Of a stretch of 64,000 bases of DNA, positions 26,134-34,773 are shown one piece after another. This stretch comes from SB21 sp964415295. GTDB taxonomy: Bacteria > CLD3 > SB21. Location of the stretch: assembly GCA_964415295.1 (NCBI GenBank), contig CAYPYN010000006.1, forward strand, positions 248,001 to 312,000. The letters run 5' to 3'. The position numbers and the translations under genes are program-made. Within the stretch, counting starts at the first letter, position 1. Each line of letters opens with the position of its first letter. The notes under the pieces are model-generated. The model was not told the DNA's origin and searched no databases. It saw only the letters and a program-made list of their open reading frames with translations.

Positions 26134-26460
26134 ATGAAAACAAGACGAGATGTATTTCAGGCGATAGCCGACCCAACCCGGAGAGCGATTTTATTATTGC
26201 TCGCTTCACAGGCCATGACTCCCAATGCCATTGCCGAGGAATTCCATACCAGCCGTCAGGCGGTTTCAAAGCACATTCAAATACTGACGGAATGTGATTT
26301 GGTGAAGCAGGAACAGAAAGGAAGAGAAATCTATTATCACATCCGGGCAAACAAAATGAAAGAGGTTGACAAGTGGATTGAAAAGTTCAAAAAGATTTGG
26401 GAGACAAGATTTGATCAACTTGACAAAATATTATCAACCATGAAAAAGGAGAATGAATGA
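26134..26460 (+). CDS. ArsR family winged-helix transcriptional regulator
   Basis: A 108-residue DNA-binding protein. The helix-turn-helix reads PNAIAEEFHTSRQAVSKHIQ (residues about 25-44) after IADPTRRAILLLLA, a classic ArsR/SmtB start. No metal-binding cysteine cluster is present, so it belongs to the group paired with SRPBCC proteins rather than to metal sensors. The ATG at 26134 follows a promoter about 30 bases upstream; the frame is open further upstream but that part overlaps the previous gene. Its stop overlaps the next start (ATGA). Its base composition is lower in GC than the core genes, which suggests transfer from a Bacteroidota-like source. Confidence 0.88.
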   Translation: MKTRRDVFQAIADPTRRAILLLLASQAMTPNAIAEEFHTSRQAVSKHIQILTECDLVKQEQKGREIYYHIRANKMKEVDKWIEKFKKIWETRFDQLDKILSTMKKENE

Positions 26461-26960
26461 AAAATGATTTGTTGTTTGAATTTACCGTAGACAAAGCAAC
26501 AAAAACGGTATTCATCACGAGGGAATTTGATGCCCCCCTGTCACTGGTATGGGATGCCTTTACCAAAGCGGAAATTCTCGACCAATGGGTGGCGCCTAAA
26601 CCTTGGGCATCAAAAACAAAGTACATGGATTTCAAAGTTGGAGGCAAAAGGTTTTATGCTATGGTAAGCCCGGAAGGACATGAACGTTGGGCCATCCAAA
26701 AATATACTTCCATTACCCCTAAGACCAATTTCAAAATGTTTAATGCTTTTGCAGACAAAGATGAAAACCCGGAATTGCCGGGTTCTGATTGGGATTACAC
26801 TTTTAGCGAACAGAACAATAAGACGACAGTGCGTATTACTATATATAATGAGTCCCTTGCCCGTATGGAGAAGATGATTGAAATGGGCTTCACAGAAGGA
26901 TTTAAGATGTCGATGAGCAATTTAGAAAATCTGCTGGCAATTTTATCCAAAAACAGATAG
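26457..26960 (+). CDS. SRPBCC (AHSA1-like) domain protein
   Basis: A 167-residue protein of the START/Bet v1-like fold in the activator-of-Hsp90-ATPase-like group. The family start, ITREFDAPLSLVWDAFTKAE, and the WDYTFSE strand are clear. These proteins have a hydrophobic cavity, and those paired with ArsR regulators have no settled function. It is translationally coupled to the ArsR gene by an ATGA overlap, and the regulator probably represses both. Like its partner it is AT-rich. Confidence 0.87.
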   Translation: MKNDLLFEFTVDKATKTVFITREFDAPLSLVWDAFTKAEILDQWVAPKPWASKTKYMDFKVGGKRFYAMVSPEGHERWAIQKYTSITPKTNFKMFNAFADKDENPELPGSDWDYTFSEQNNKTTVRITIYNESLARMEKMIEMGFTEGFKMSMSNLENLLAILSKNR

Positions 26961-26966
26961 GATCAC

Positions 26967-27125
26967 AAAATATTCACAAATTTTACGTCAATAGAATTTA
27001 AATACGTACAAGGGCAGATCAAAGATTATATTACCTGTCAGCCGGAACCAAAACGCAGCGACATGCAAGCGTTGCACCTCCTCATTCTGCAAGTAATGCC
27101 AAACTTATCGGATTCGGATTCGTAG
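26967..27125 (+). pseudogene. remnant of a DUF1801-type gene
   Basis: An open stretch without a start codon reads QIKDYITCQPEPKRSD followed by MQALHLLILQVMP, which resembles the N-terminal part of DUF1801 proteins often found beside ArsR-SRPBCC pairs. After about 52 codons it stops, far short of the usual 120-140 residues. A short continuation in another frame (to about 27156) is possible. It begins six bases after the SRPBCC stop and looks like the decayed third gene of that module. This explains most of the 313-base gap; the remainder holds the TetR promoter. Confidence 0.5.
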
Positions 27126-27153
27126 ACATCAAAGTAATTTTTTCACAAATTAC

Positions 27154-27197
27154 TTGACAAAATATCTTTTTCTTCTATATTAAACCGACCGGTCGGT
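27154..27197 (+). promoter_or_regulatory. promoter and TetR operator of the first efflux operon
   Basis: TTGACA (27154-27159) and TATATT (27176-27181) are 16 bp apart. Directly after lies ACCGACCGGTCGGT (27184-27197), a perfect 14-bp palindrome over the expected transcription start. Such ACCGACCGGTCGGT boxes are typical of autoregulating AcrR/TetR repressors of efflux operons. The leader to the ATG is about 85 bases. Confidence 0.75.
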
Positions 27198-27273
27198 ATG
27201 TTTTGTCAGAACACTTGAATTATCTTATTGTTAAGACTGCACTTAAAGTAAAAACTCTAAACTTCAGTTATAT

Positions 27274-27885
27274 ATGCCTCAGCACGAACCGGAAGATCTC
27301 CGAAAAGAACAAATCCTTAAGTCGGCTTTTGATTGTTTTTCGGAACGCGGTTTTGAAACCGTCACTATGGAAGAGATAGCCAAAGTAGCCGGTCTCAGCA
27401 AAGGTGCGGTCTACTGGTATTTCAAAAGCAAAGACGAACTGATATTGGAGCTGATCAAGAACTGGAATAAAACCAGTGAGCATTTGCTTTATAAAATGGC
27501 ATTAGAATGCAGTCTGGATCAATTACTTTACAAATATCCGGCCTATATTATCAGAGAACTGGATCTGAAGAATCATTATAAATTGCTTTTTCACCTTTGG
27601 GCGCGCTCCATCGACAATAAAGAAGTATACCGCCACATGTCCAAAAGCTACATGGAATGGAAAGTGAAAGCGGTGGAGTTCATCAAAAGCGGAACGGCCA
27701 AGGGAATCTTCCGTTCCGATCTTGATGCCGAGATTTTTGCCGATACGGTGGACGGACTATTCAACGGACTGATGGTGCAATGGCATCTCGACAAGAAAAT
27801 GGATTTTGAAAAATGCTGGAAGACCTCCATCGATATGCTGATGGAAGGCATCAAGGCAAAAACGGTATCCGAGGAGACCTTATGA
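27274..27885 (+). CDS. TetR/AcrR family repressor of the first efflux operon
   Basis: A 203-residue regulator. Residues 1-60 are the TetR DNA-binding domain with the signature ILKSAFDCFSERGFETVTME and the recognition helix region AGLSKGAVYWYFKSKDEL. The C-terminal helical domain would bind a small ligand that is probably pumped by the operon. It is the first gene of TetR - TolC - fusion protein - RND permease and lies behind a promoter with a perfect palindrome, so autorepression is likely. Its stop overlaps the tolC-like start. Confidence 0.9.
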   Translation: MPQHEPEDLRKEQILKSAFDCFSERGFETVTMEEIAKVAGLSKGAVYWYFKSKDELILELIKNWNKTSEHLLYKMALECSLDQLLYKYPAYIIRELDLKNHYKLLFHLWARSIDNKEVYRHMSKSYMEWKVKAVEFIKSGTAKGIFRSDLDAEIFADTVDGLFNGLMVQWHLDKKMDFEKCWKTSIDMLMEGIKAKTVSEETL

Positions 27886-29189
27886 TGAGACGATGTGCAA
27901 TGTTGTTGTTCCTTCTGAATGTGATTACTCTTCAGGCGCAGGACCAATCCGTGACGCTGGAAGACGCGATCGGGCTTGCGGTGAAAAATAACCGTTCGCT
28001 GAAGATCGCCCGGCTGGATATGGAAAAGGCCGATGCACAGGTGCGCGAAGCGTACGGCTACGCAATGCCCAGCCTGAACTTCGGCGGAACATATACGAGG
28101 ACCTTGAAGACGCCGCAGATCGTCTTCACCGTGGATACGATCGTCACGCGGATCCGCGTAGGAACGGAGAATTCCTACCAAATGGGATTTACCGCCAGTC
28201 AGGTGCTGTTCAATTCCGTGGTTTTCACCGGCGTTGGTACGGCCAAAATATACCAAAAGGCGTCGAGAGAATCGTATCGGGCCTCGTACAATTCCACCGT
28301 CGCCAATGCTAAACGCGCCTTCTACAACGTTCTGTTGGCGAAACAGGTGCTGGAAACTACCCGGGCCAGTATGGCTAATGCGGAAGAAAATTTTAAGAAC
28401 GTGAAAATACTGCACCGGCAGGAGATCATTTCCGACTACGATCTGATCCGAGCGGAGGTTCAGGTCGAGAACCTGCGGCCGATGGTCATTCAGGCCGAAG
28501 AAGGCGTACTCGCGTCGGTCAATGCCCTCAAGATCACGCTGGGCGTGGAGTCTGAAAAATCCATCAACGTGGAAGGCCTGCTCGATTTTATTCCGGTCGA
28601 CAGCACCCTCATCGATCCGGCCAGAGCCGTCGGCAATAACGCCGGCTTCAAAGCGCTGGGATACCAGAAACAGGTGACGGAAGAATTGATCGCGATCAGT
28701 CGTTCGGAATATTTACCGACATTGTCCGCGTTCGGAACGTATCAATGGACCGCACAGAAGAATACCATGGGATTGAGCGGAAAGGACTTTATAGTTTCTT
28801 CACAGGCCGGACTTTCGCTCAATATCAATCTTTTCAGCGGTCTGCAGACGATGGCTCGCGTCAAGCAGGCCAACGTGGATAAGCAAAAGGCGGAGCGGAG
28901 GATCGAGGATACCCGCGAAACGCTGAAGACGACCATGCAAACCATCGCCCTTCGCCTGGAAGAAGCGCGCAAACGCGTGGCCAGCCAAAGCCGGACGGTG
29001 GAGTTGGCTGAAAAAAGTTATAAGATCGCCAGGACACGGTACAATACCGGATCGGGCACACAACTGGAACTCAACGATGCCGATCTTGCGCTGATGCGCG
29101 CTCGGCTCAATCGCATTCAGGCCGTCTACGATTACTCCATGACCAAAACGGACCTGGAGGAACTCATAAGCTATCACAACCCGGAGTGA
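27882..29189 (+). CDS. TolC family outer-membrane efflux protein (operon 1)
   Basis: A 435-residue outer-membrane channel protein with a signal peptide (about 1-19, ending near LQAQ). The TolC/OEP repeats are visible: VTLEDAIGLAVKNNRSLKIA at the start, long helical hairpins, and the second repeat around YKIARTRYNTGSGTQLELND. It forms a trimeric duct for the RND pump encoded downstream. The start is ATG 27882, which overlaps the TetR stop (ATGATGA) and follows GAGGAGACC; in-frame codons upstream lie inside the tetR gene. Confidence 0.9.
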   Translation: MMRRCAMLLFLLNVITLQAQDQSVTLEDAIGLAVKNNRSLKIARLDMEKADAQVREAYGYAMPSLNFGGTYTRTLKTPQIVFTVDTIVTRIRVGTENSYQMGFTASQVLFNSVVFTGVGTAKIYQKASRESYRASYNSTVANAKRAFYNVLLAKQVLETTRASMANAEENFKNVKILHRQEIISDYDLIRAEVQVENLRPMVIQAEEGVLASVNALKITLGVESEKSINVEGLLDFIPVDSTLIDPARAVGNNAGFKALGYQKQVTEELIAISRSEYLPTLSAFGTYQWTAQKNTMGLSGKDFIVSSQAGLSLNINLFSGLQTMARVKQANVDKQKAERRIEDTRETLKTTMQTIALRLEEARKRVASQSRTVELAEKSYKIARTRYNTGSGTQLELNDADLALMRARLNRIQAVYDYSMTKTDLEELISYHNPE

Positions 29190-29276
29190 AATTCTTCCCG
29201 CCGGTCGGACGCATCGGCGGGAAAACAAAAGATGAATATGATGAAAACTTATTTCCACCATACTTTGAAGGACGTT

Positions 29277-30326
29277 ATGAAAAAGCTAATTGTAAGCCTG
29301 ACCGTGGTCGCGTTGGGCGTCTTTTTGTATGCCTGCGGTTCCTCCAATGCGGAGAACGGAAAGAACAAGAAAGCCGAATCGGAGGCCGAGGTCTTCGTCA
29401 AAGCGGAGCCCGTGCAGATGCGCGACTTCACGGAGACCATACAACTGACCGGCAGCATCGAATCGCAGAACAATATCACCGTTCCTGCTGAAGAAGGCGG
29501 ACGGATCGTTTCGTGGAAGGTTGAAAAAGGTGGTTTTGTCCAAAAAGGACAAGTACTCGCTCAGATCGACGACGCCATGTTCAAAGCCGGCTGCGATGCG
29601 GCTCAGGCCAATTACAATATGGCGGACGTGAATTATCAAAAACAAAAAGCGGCGTTTGACGAACAGGCCATTTCTGCGCTTCAGCTCAAGAATCTTGAGT
29701 ACCAGCGCGATGCCGCCAAAGCCCAGTATGATCTGGCCAGACTTCGTCTCGACCGGACGACGGTCCGAAGCCCGGTCAGCGGGATCCTTAATAACCGCTT
29801 TGCCGACGAAGGCGAATTGATCGGTCCCGGGATGCCCGTAGCCCAAGTGATCGATATGAACGACATGAAGGTTCTCGTCGGAGTACCGGAACGTTATTCC
29901 AAAGATCTCCGTGTCGGCTTGCCCGTGGAATTTACCGTGGATGCTTTTGAAGGTGAAACGTTTGCCGGAACGATCGCGTTCGTGGCTGCGGCCGTCAATC
30001 CGGATAACCGCACGATTCCCGTCGAGGTCCGTTTTGCCAACGCGCAGGGTAAGCTGAAACCTATGATGATCGCGGCGGTTAAATTAAAATTGCTCTCGTC
30101 ATCGAAAGCGGTACTGATCTCGCAGGATTTTATCCAGCAGGTGGATATGGGCAAACTCGTCGTCTATGTTGTCAATAACGGCGTAGCGGAGGAGAGGCTC
30201 GTGACGCTGGGCGGGACGGACGGCTCGATGGTGCGGGTGATCAAAGGTTTGAAAGAAGGCGACCGGATCATCACCGTCGGTTACCAGAACCTGATCGATA
30301 AACAAAAAATCAAAATACAGGAATAG
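29277..30326 (+). CDS. RND efflux membrane fusion protein, lipoprotein type (operon 1)
   Basis: A 349-residue periplasmic adaptor. The signal peptide ends in a lipobox-like LYAC with C20 as the likely lipid-bearing residue. Then follow the lipoyl/barrel-sandwich halves (GRIVSWKVEKGGFVQKGQ and RTTVRSPVSGILNNRFADEG), the coiled-coil hairpin between them, and the beta-barrel and membrane-proximal domains. It links the RND permease to the TolC channel. ATG 29277 follows GAAGGACGTT and gives a proper signal peptide; an in-frame ATG at 29232 would add 15 residues in front of it. Confidence 0.9.
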   Translation: MKKLIVSLTVVALGVFLYACGSSNAENGKNKKAESEAEVFVKAEPVQMRDFTETIQLTGSIESQNNITVPAEEGGRIVSWKVEKGGFVQKGQVLAQIDDAMFKAGCDAAQANYNMADVNYQKQKAAFDEQAISALQLKNLEYQRDAAKAQYDLARLRLDRTTVRSPVSGILNNRFADEGELIGPGMPVAQVIDMNDMKVLVGVPERYSKDLRVGLPVEFTVDAFEGETFAGTIAFVAAAVNPDNRTIPVEVRFANAQGKLKPMMIAAVKLKLLSSSKAVLISQDFIQQVDMGKLVVYVVNNGVAEERLVTLGGTDGSMVRVIKGLKEGDRIITVGYQNLIDKQKIKIQE

Positions 30327-30346
30327 AGCGCGATAAGGAATTGTAT

Positions 30347-33300
30347 ATGAGACTATGGAATCTTGCCGTTGACAATCGGGTAACCGTATATATCTTGATA
30401 GCCATCATCGTACTTATGGGAACGATGGCCTACCGCAGTCTTCCCCGCGAAGCCGCGCCGGATATCACTATCCCGCTCGTGATCGTGTCCGTACCGTATG
30501 TCGGCGTCAGTCCGTCCGATGTGGAAGGGCTTGTTACGCAGCCGTTGGAGCGGGAATTGAAAGCGCTGAAAGACGTCAAGGAAATTTCCTCTTCTTCCAA
30601 AGAAGGGCTGTCTACGATCCGGGTGGAATTCGAGACCGGGATCGATATCGACGAGGCCCTGCGCCGGGTGCGCGATAAGGTCAATCAGACCAAGCCGGAA
30701 TTGCCGACCGACATCATGGAGCCGATGATCACGGAGATCAATTTCAGCGAATTCCCGATCATGTATGTCACGATCGGCGGCGAACTCGGTTTGACGCGCC
30801 TCAAGAAAATTGCCGAGGATATCCAAGATAAGGTCGAAGCCGTGCCGGGCGTGCTCAGCGCGGAGATCTCCGGTGCGCTGGAACCGGAAGTTCAGGTCAA
30901 TTGCGATGTGAACCGGCTCAAAGGCTACAGCGTCAGCTTTAACGACGTGATCAATGCAATCCGTTCAGAGAACCTCAATACACCGGGCGGTTCGATCAAT
31001 ACCGGCACGGCGGATTACACCGTCCGCATTCCGGGGCAATTTGCCACACCCAAACCGATCGAGGATCTGGTCATTAAAATGCGCAACGGTTCTCCGATCT
31101 ACGTTCGCGATGTCGCACAGGTCAGCTATGCCTTCGAAGATCGAATGACGTACAGCCGGCTGAATCGTGAGCCCGTCGTGACCATCAGCGTGAAAAAACG
31201 CGCGGGAGAGAATCTGGTCCAGATCGCCGATGAAGTGAAGCGGATACTGGAAGAGTTGAGGCCGTCATTTCCTCAGGGCCTAAGAATGAATATTACGAAC
31301 GACACATCCATCGAGATCAACCGGATGGTGTACGAGCTAGAGAACAGCGTGATCACAGGTATGTTTCTGGTCGTCGTTCTTCTTTTTATGTTTTTCGGCC
31401 TCAAAAACTCGCTGCTCATCAGCACCAGCATACCGATCTCCATGCTGATCGGTTTTATTATCATCAGCATGATGGGTGTGACGTTAAATTTTGTCGTGTT
31501 ATTCACGCTGGTGCTGGTTCTGGGGATCCTGGTGGACGATGCGATCGTGGTGATAGAGAATATTTACCGCCACCAGCATGAGTACAATAAGGACCCGATC
31601 ACGGCCGCCAAGGATGCCACGATGGAAGTAGCCGTGCCGGTCGCCACTTCCACGATCACGACCATATCGGGTTTTTTCCCTCTGCTTTTCTGGCCCGGCA
31701 TCATCGGCGACTTCATGTATTACCTTCCTCTCACGCTGATCATCACGATGACGGCTTCTCTTTTTACCGCATTCGTGATCAGTCCTGCGCAGGGCGCGCA
31801 GTTCATCGATTACCATAAAGAGATCGAGCATGCCCGTAGACTGGCGGAGCATCCGAGTATTTTTAAAAAATGGAATTTCTTCGGGCGTATCCATCACGCG
31901 GTGGATACTTATTTCTTCCCGATGATGCAACGGGAATACGTGAAAACGGTTCACTGGACGCTGCGGCATAAGACACTGACCGTGGTCTTGTCCGGTGTGT
32001 TTCTGATAGGCATGACGATCGTTTTCGCAATCTTCAGCAAAGGCGTGGAGTTCTTCCCCAATACCGAACCGAACCAGGTTTATGTGACCGTCTCCATGCC
32101 GCCCGGTACGCCGCTCGATCAGACCAACGAAGTGGCCAAGACGCTGGAGTCCCGCATGCAGGGTGTGAAAGGGATCAACGATGTTGAGTTCATGGTCACC
32201 AATGTCGGAACATCGGATAATCCTTTTGATTTCGGAGGTCAGGGCACGCCCAATAAAGCGCAGATCTCCGTAAATATGTACGAGAAAGCTAAACGCGAAC
32301 AGAACTCCTTCATCACGCAAGAAGAGATCCGTAAGGTCAGCGTCGGTATGGCCGGCGCCGAGATCAAGGCCGAAGCGCAGGAACATGGACCACCGGTCGG
32401 CGCTCCCGTCAGTCTGGAAATTTCCGGCGATGATTTCAGGACCCTGACGGCGCTGTCCCAGCAGATCCAGGATGAGATCAAAACGATACCGGGCCTGGTC
32501 GATCTGAAGGACGATTACGATGCGGGTAAACCTGAGATACAGGTCATCGTCAATCGCGAAAAAGCCGCTCTGTTGGAAATGAGTACGGCGCAGATCGCGA
32601 TGTCCGTGAGAACGGCGATCAGCGGCACAGAAGCGTCGAAGTACCGCATCGGTGAGGACGAATACAAAATCACCGTTCGTCTCAATGAAGAACAGCGCAA
32701 CTCGCCCAAACATCTCGAGAATCTGAATATCACGTTCATGAATAACCGGGGCCAGCTTTTGTCCGTGCCGCTCGTATCGGTGGCAACGATCGTTCGCTCC
32801 AACGGCATCGCCAATATCAAACGCAAAGACCTGAAGCGCGTGATCACGCTCACCGGCGATGTGCAGGGTCGTCTGGCCAACGACGTCCTGAAAGACGTCC
32901 AGAACAAGCTGGCCAAATTTCCTCTGCCCAGCGGATACAAGATCGCCTACACGGGAGAGAACGAAGAACAGGACAAAGCGGCCGCTTTCCTGACCAACAC
33001 GCTGATCATTACCATTCTGATGATTTTTATGATCGTGGTAACGGAATTCAATTCCGTAAAAGTACCGATTGTCATTATGACGTCCGTTCCGTTATCATTG
33101 ATCGGCGTATTCATCGGACTGCTGGTGACGGGAACGCCGTTCGGTATCATCATGACGGGTGTAGGCGTCATCGCCTTGGCGGGTATCGTGGTGCGTAACG
33201 CCATCGTATTGCTGGACTTCACCAAACATCTGCGCGAGAAAGGCATGAGCCTGGACGAATCCCTGGCCGAAGCGGGCCGTACACGATTGCGTCCCGTTCT

Positions 33301-33562
33301 TCTGACGGCGGCGTCCACGATCATGGGGATCATTCCGTTGGCCACAGGTATTGACTTTGACTGGAGAAAATTCCATTTTGTGATCGGCGCGGAGAGCAGC
33401 GATTTCTGGCGTCCGCTGGGCGTGGCGGTTATTTTCGGATTGTTCGTGTCCACATTTTTGACGCTGGTGATCGTTCCGACCACGTATTCCTGGCTCGAGG
33501 ACAGAACCAGAGAGACCGGTGCGTTTTTCAGAAAGATATTCGGCGGCAAAAAAGAAAAATAG
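30347..33562 (+). CDS. RND efflux permease (HAE1/AcrB-like), operon 1
   Basis: A 1071-residue inner-membrane proton-driven pump with the 12-segment RND layout: two six-segment halves, each with a large periplasmic loop after its first segment. The proton-relay aspartates in segment 4 are in GILVDDAIVVIENIY. PREAAPDITIPLVIVSVPYVG near the N-terminus is typical of HAE1-type multidrug pumps. Substrates cannot be read from sequence. ATG 30347 follows AAGGAA; it is the last gene of the TetR-led operon and is followed by an inverted repeat at 33587-33648. Confidence 0.92.
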   Translation: MRLWNLAVDNRVTVYILIAIIVLMGTMAYRSLPREAAPDITIPLVIVSVPYVGVSPSDVEGLVTQPLERELKALKDVKEISSSSKEGLSTIRVEFETGIDIDEALRRVRDKVNQTKPELPTDIMEPMITEINFSEFPIMYVTIGGELGLTRLKKIAEDIQDKVEAVPGVLSAEISGALEPEVQVNCDVNRLKGYSVSFNDVINAIRSENLNTPGGSINTGTADYTVRIPGQFATPKPIEDLVIKMRNGSPIYVRDVAQVSYAFEDRMTYSRLNREPVVTISVKKRAGENLVQIADEVKRILEELRPSFPQGLRMNITNDTSIEINRMVYELENSVITGMFLVVVLLFMFFGLKNSLLISTSIPISMLIGFIIISMMGVTLNFVVLFTLVLVLGILVDDAIVVIENIYRHQHEYNKDPITAAKDATMEVAVPVATSTITTISGFFPLLFWPGIIGDFMYYLPLTLIITMTASLFTAFVISPAQGAQFIDYHKEIEHARRLAEHPSIFKKWNFFGRIHHAVDTYFFPMMQREYVKTVHWTLRHKTLTVVLSGVFLIGMTIVFAIFSKGVEFFPNTEPNQVYVTVSMPPGTPLDQTNEVAKTLESRMQGVKGINDVEFMVTNVGTSDNPFDFGGQGTPNKAQISVNMYEKAKREQNSFITQEEIRKVSVGMAGAEIKAEAQEHGPPVGAPVSLEISGDDFRTLTALSQQIQDEIKTIPGLVDLKDDYDAGKPEIQVIVNREKAALLEMSTAQIAMSVRTAISGTEASKYRIGEDEYKITVRLNEEQRNSPKHLENLNITFMNNRGQLLSVPLVSVATIVRSNGIANIKRKDLKRVITLTGDVQGRLANDVLKDVQNKLAKFPLPSGYKIAYTGENEEQDKAAAFLTNTLIITILMIFMIVVTEFNSVKVPIVIMTSVPLSLIGVFIGLLVTGTPFGIIMTGVGVIALAGIVVRNAIVLLDFTKHLREKGMSLDESLAEAGRTRLRPVLLTAASTIMGIIPLATGIDFDWRKFHFVIGAESSDFWRPLGVAVIFGLFVSTFLTLVIVPTTYSWLEDRTRETGAFFRKIFGGKKEK

Positions 33563-33586
33563 CATTTTGAAAAAGATAAAGGTTTG

Positions 33587-33648
33587 ACCACAATGAACCC
33601 GGCTTGTGTTGAAACTTCAGCTCAGGCCGGCGGGTGGTTTTTTGTGGT
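33587..33648. terminator. hairpin after efflux operon 1
   Basis: ACCACAA (33587-33593) pairs with TTGTGGT (33642-33648), and inner segments ACCCGGC and GCCGGCGGGT add further pairing. T residues lie inside the right arm (GGTTTTTTG). It resembles the CCACAAAG repeat type and probably ends the efflux transcript. Confidence 0.45.
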
Positions 33649-33678
33649 TTAATGATCTCATAAAACAAAAGGAGTCTC

Positions 33679-34602
33679 ATGAGCGATCAAATGTGGTATT
33701 GGATCCTATTCAACGTATTCGTGCTGGTCATGCTGGCGCTGGACCTTGGGGTTTTTCATCGGAACGCCCACGAGGTCAAGATGAAAGAAGCTTTGATCAC
33801 CAGCGCGGTATGGATCGCTCTGGCTCTGCTTTTTAATATCGGCGTCTACTTCTGGATGGGGGAGAAAAAAGCGCTGGAATTCCTGACCGGCTATATCATT
33901 GAGAAATCGCTCAGCGTGGACAATATTTTCGTTTTCATTATGGTTTTCAGCTATTTCCATGTGCCTTCGCTGCACCAGCACAAGATTCTCTTCTGGGGCA
34001 TTATCGGCGCTCTGATCATGCGCGCGATATTTATTTTTGCCGGCGTGGCCCTGATCGCCAAATTCCACTGGATGATCTACGTTTTCGGCCTCTTCCTGAT
34101 TGTGACCGGCATTAAGATGGCATTTCAAAAGGACAAGAAGATCGAGCCTGAAAAGAATCCGGTTATCCGGTTATTCCGGAAACTGTTTCCCGTCTCGGAC
34201 AATTACGACGGATCGAAATTCTTGACGAAAATCAACGGAAAGACTTTTGCCACGCCGATGATGATCGTTTTGATCGTGATCGAAACCACCGACCTGATCT
34301 TTGCGGTTGATTCGATTCCGGCGATCCTTGCCATCACCGACGATCCTTTTATCGTTTACACTTCCAACGTATTTGCGATCCTGGGCCTCCGTGCTCTGTA
34401 TTTTGCGTTGGCGGGCATCATGCAGTTATTCCACTACCTGGCCTACGGCCTTTCCGCCGTACTGGTTTTTGTCGGAGCAAAAATGATGCTTGTGGATGTC
34501 TATAAGATCCCGATTCAGATATCGCTCCTGGTGATTGTGGTTATTTTGACCTTATCCATCGTGGCTTCCATTCTTCGAGGCCGCTCTCAGCAAGTCCGGT
34601 AG
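33679..34602 (+). CDS. TerC/Alx family integral membrane protein
   Basis: A 307-residue inner-membrane protein with about eight or nine segments. The family hallmarks are present: EKSLSVDNIFVFIMVF in an early segment, then IVIETTDLIFAVDSIPAILA with acidic residues inside the membrane, and FAILGLRALYF. Alx/TerC proteins export manganese or protect secreted metalloproteins from mismetallation. No yybP-ykoY-type riboswitch is apparent upstream. AAAAGGAGTCTC gives a strong ribosome binding site, and a strong terminator follows. Confidence 0.92.
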   Translation: MSDQMWYWILFNVFVLVMLALDLGVFHRNAHEVKMKEALITSAVWIALALLFNIGVYFWMGEKKALEFLTGYIIEKSLSVDNIFVFIMVFSYFHVPSLHQHKILFWGIIGALIMRAIFIFAGVALIAKFHWMIYVFGLFLIVTGIKMAFQKDKKIEPEKNPVIRLFRKLFPVSDNYDGSKFLTKINGKTFATPMMIVLIVIETTDLIFAVDSIPAILAITDDPFIVYTSNVFAILGLRALYFALAGIMQLFHYLAYGLSAVLVFVGAKMMLVDVYKIPIQISLLVIVVILTLSIVASILRGRSQQVR

Positions 34603-34626
34603 ACCGGGAAAACATGAATACACAAA

Positions 34627-34658
34627 GCCCGCAGAGGAATCTCTGCGGGCTTTTTTTT
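34627..34658 (+). terminator. rho-independent terminator after terC
   Basis: GCCCGCAGAG (34627-34636) pairs with CTCTGCGGGC (34641-34650) around a four-base loop, followed by eight T residues. A textbook intrinsic terminator 24 bases after the stop. Confidence 0.92.
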
Positions 34659-34679
34659 AACCGCGGGAGGAAAAGACCG

Positions 34680-34765
34680 TCATTCTGAGTCCAGCCGGCC
34701 CTGATACGGAGTGAAGGGTCGCAATAGGAAACATCCAACAGACCCAGGGTGACTGTCGAAGGGTA
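34680..34765. repeat. CATTCTGAG / CCAGGGTGAC-type intergenic repeat
   Basis: The stretch starts with GTCATTCTGAGTCC and ends with CCCAGGGTGACTGTCGAAGG. These words belong to a widespread bacterial intergenic repeat style. It lies just downstream of ackA (minus strand) and may contribute to ending that transcript. Confidence 0.4.
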
Positions 34766-34773
34766 ATGTTTCT

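Noticed and set aside
31499..32713. Open frame of 404 codons on the minus strand within the RND permease gene
   Set aside because: It lies completely inside a clear RND pump gene and its translation has the Arg/His/Asp-rich look of antisense frames.
33600..33678. yybP-ykoY manganese riboswitch before terC
   Set aside because: The gap is too short and lacks the conserved riboswitch core; it contains a repeat-like hairpin and a simple ribosome binding site.
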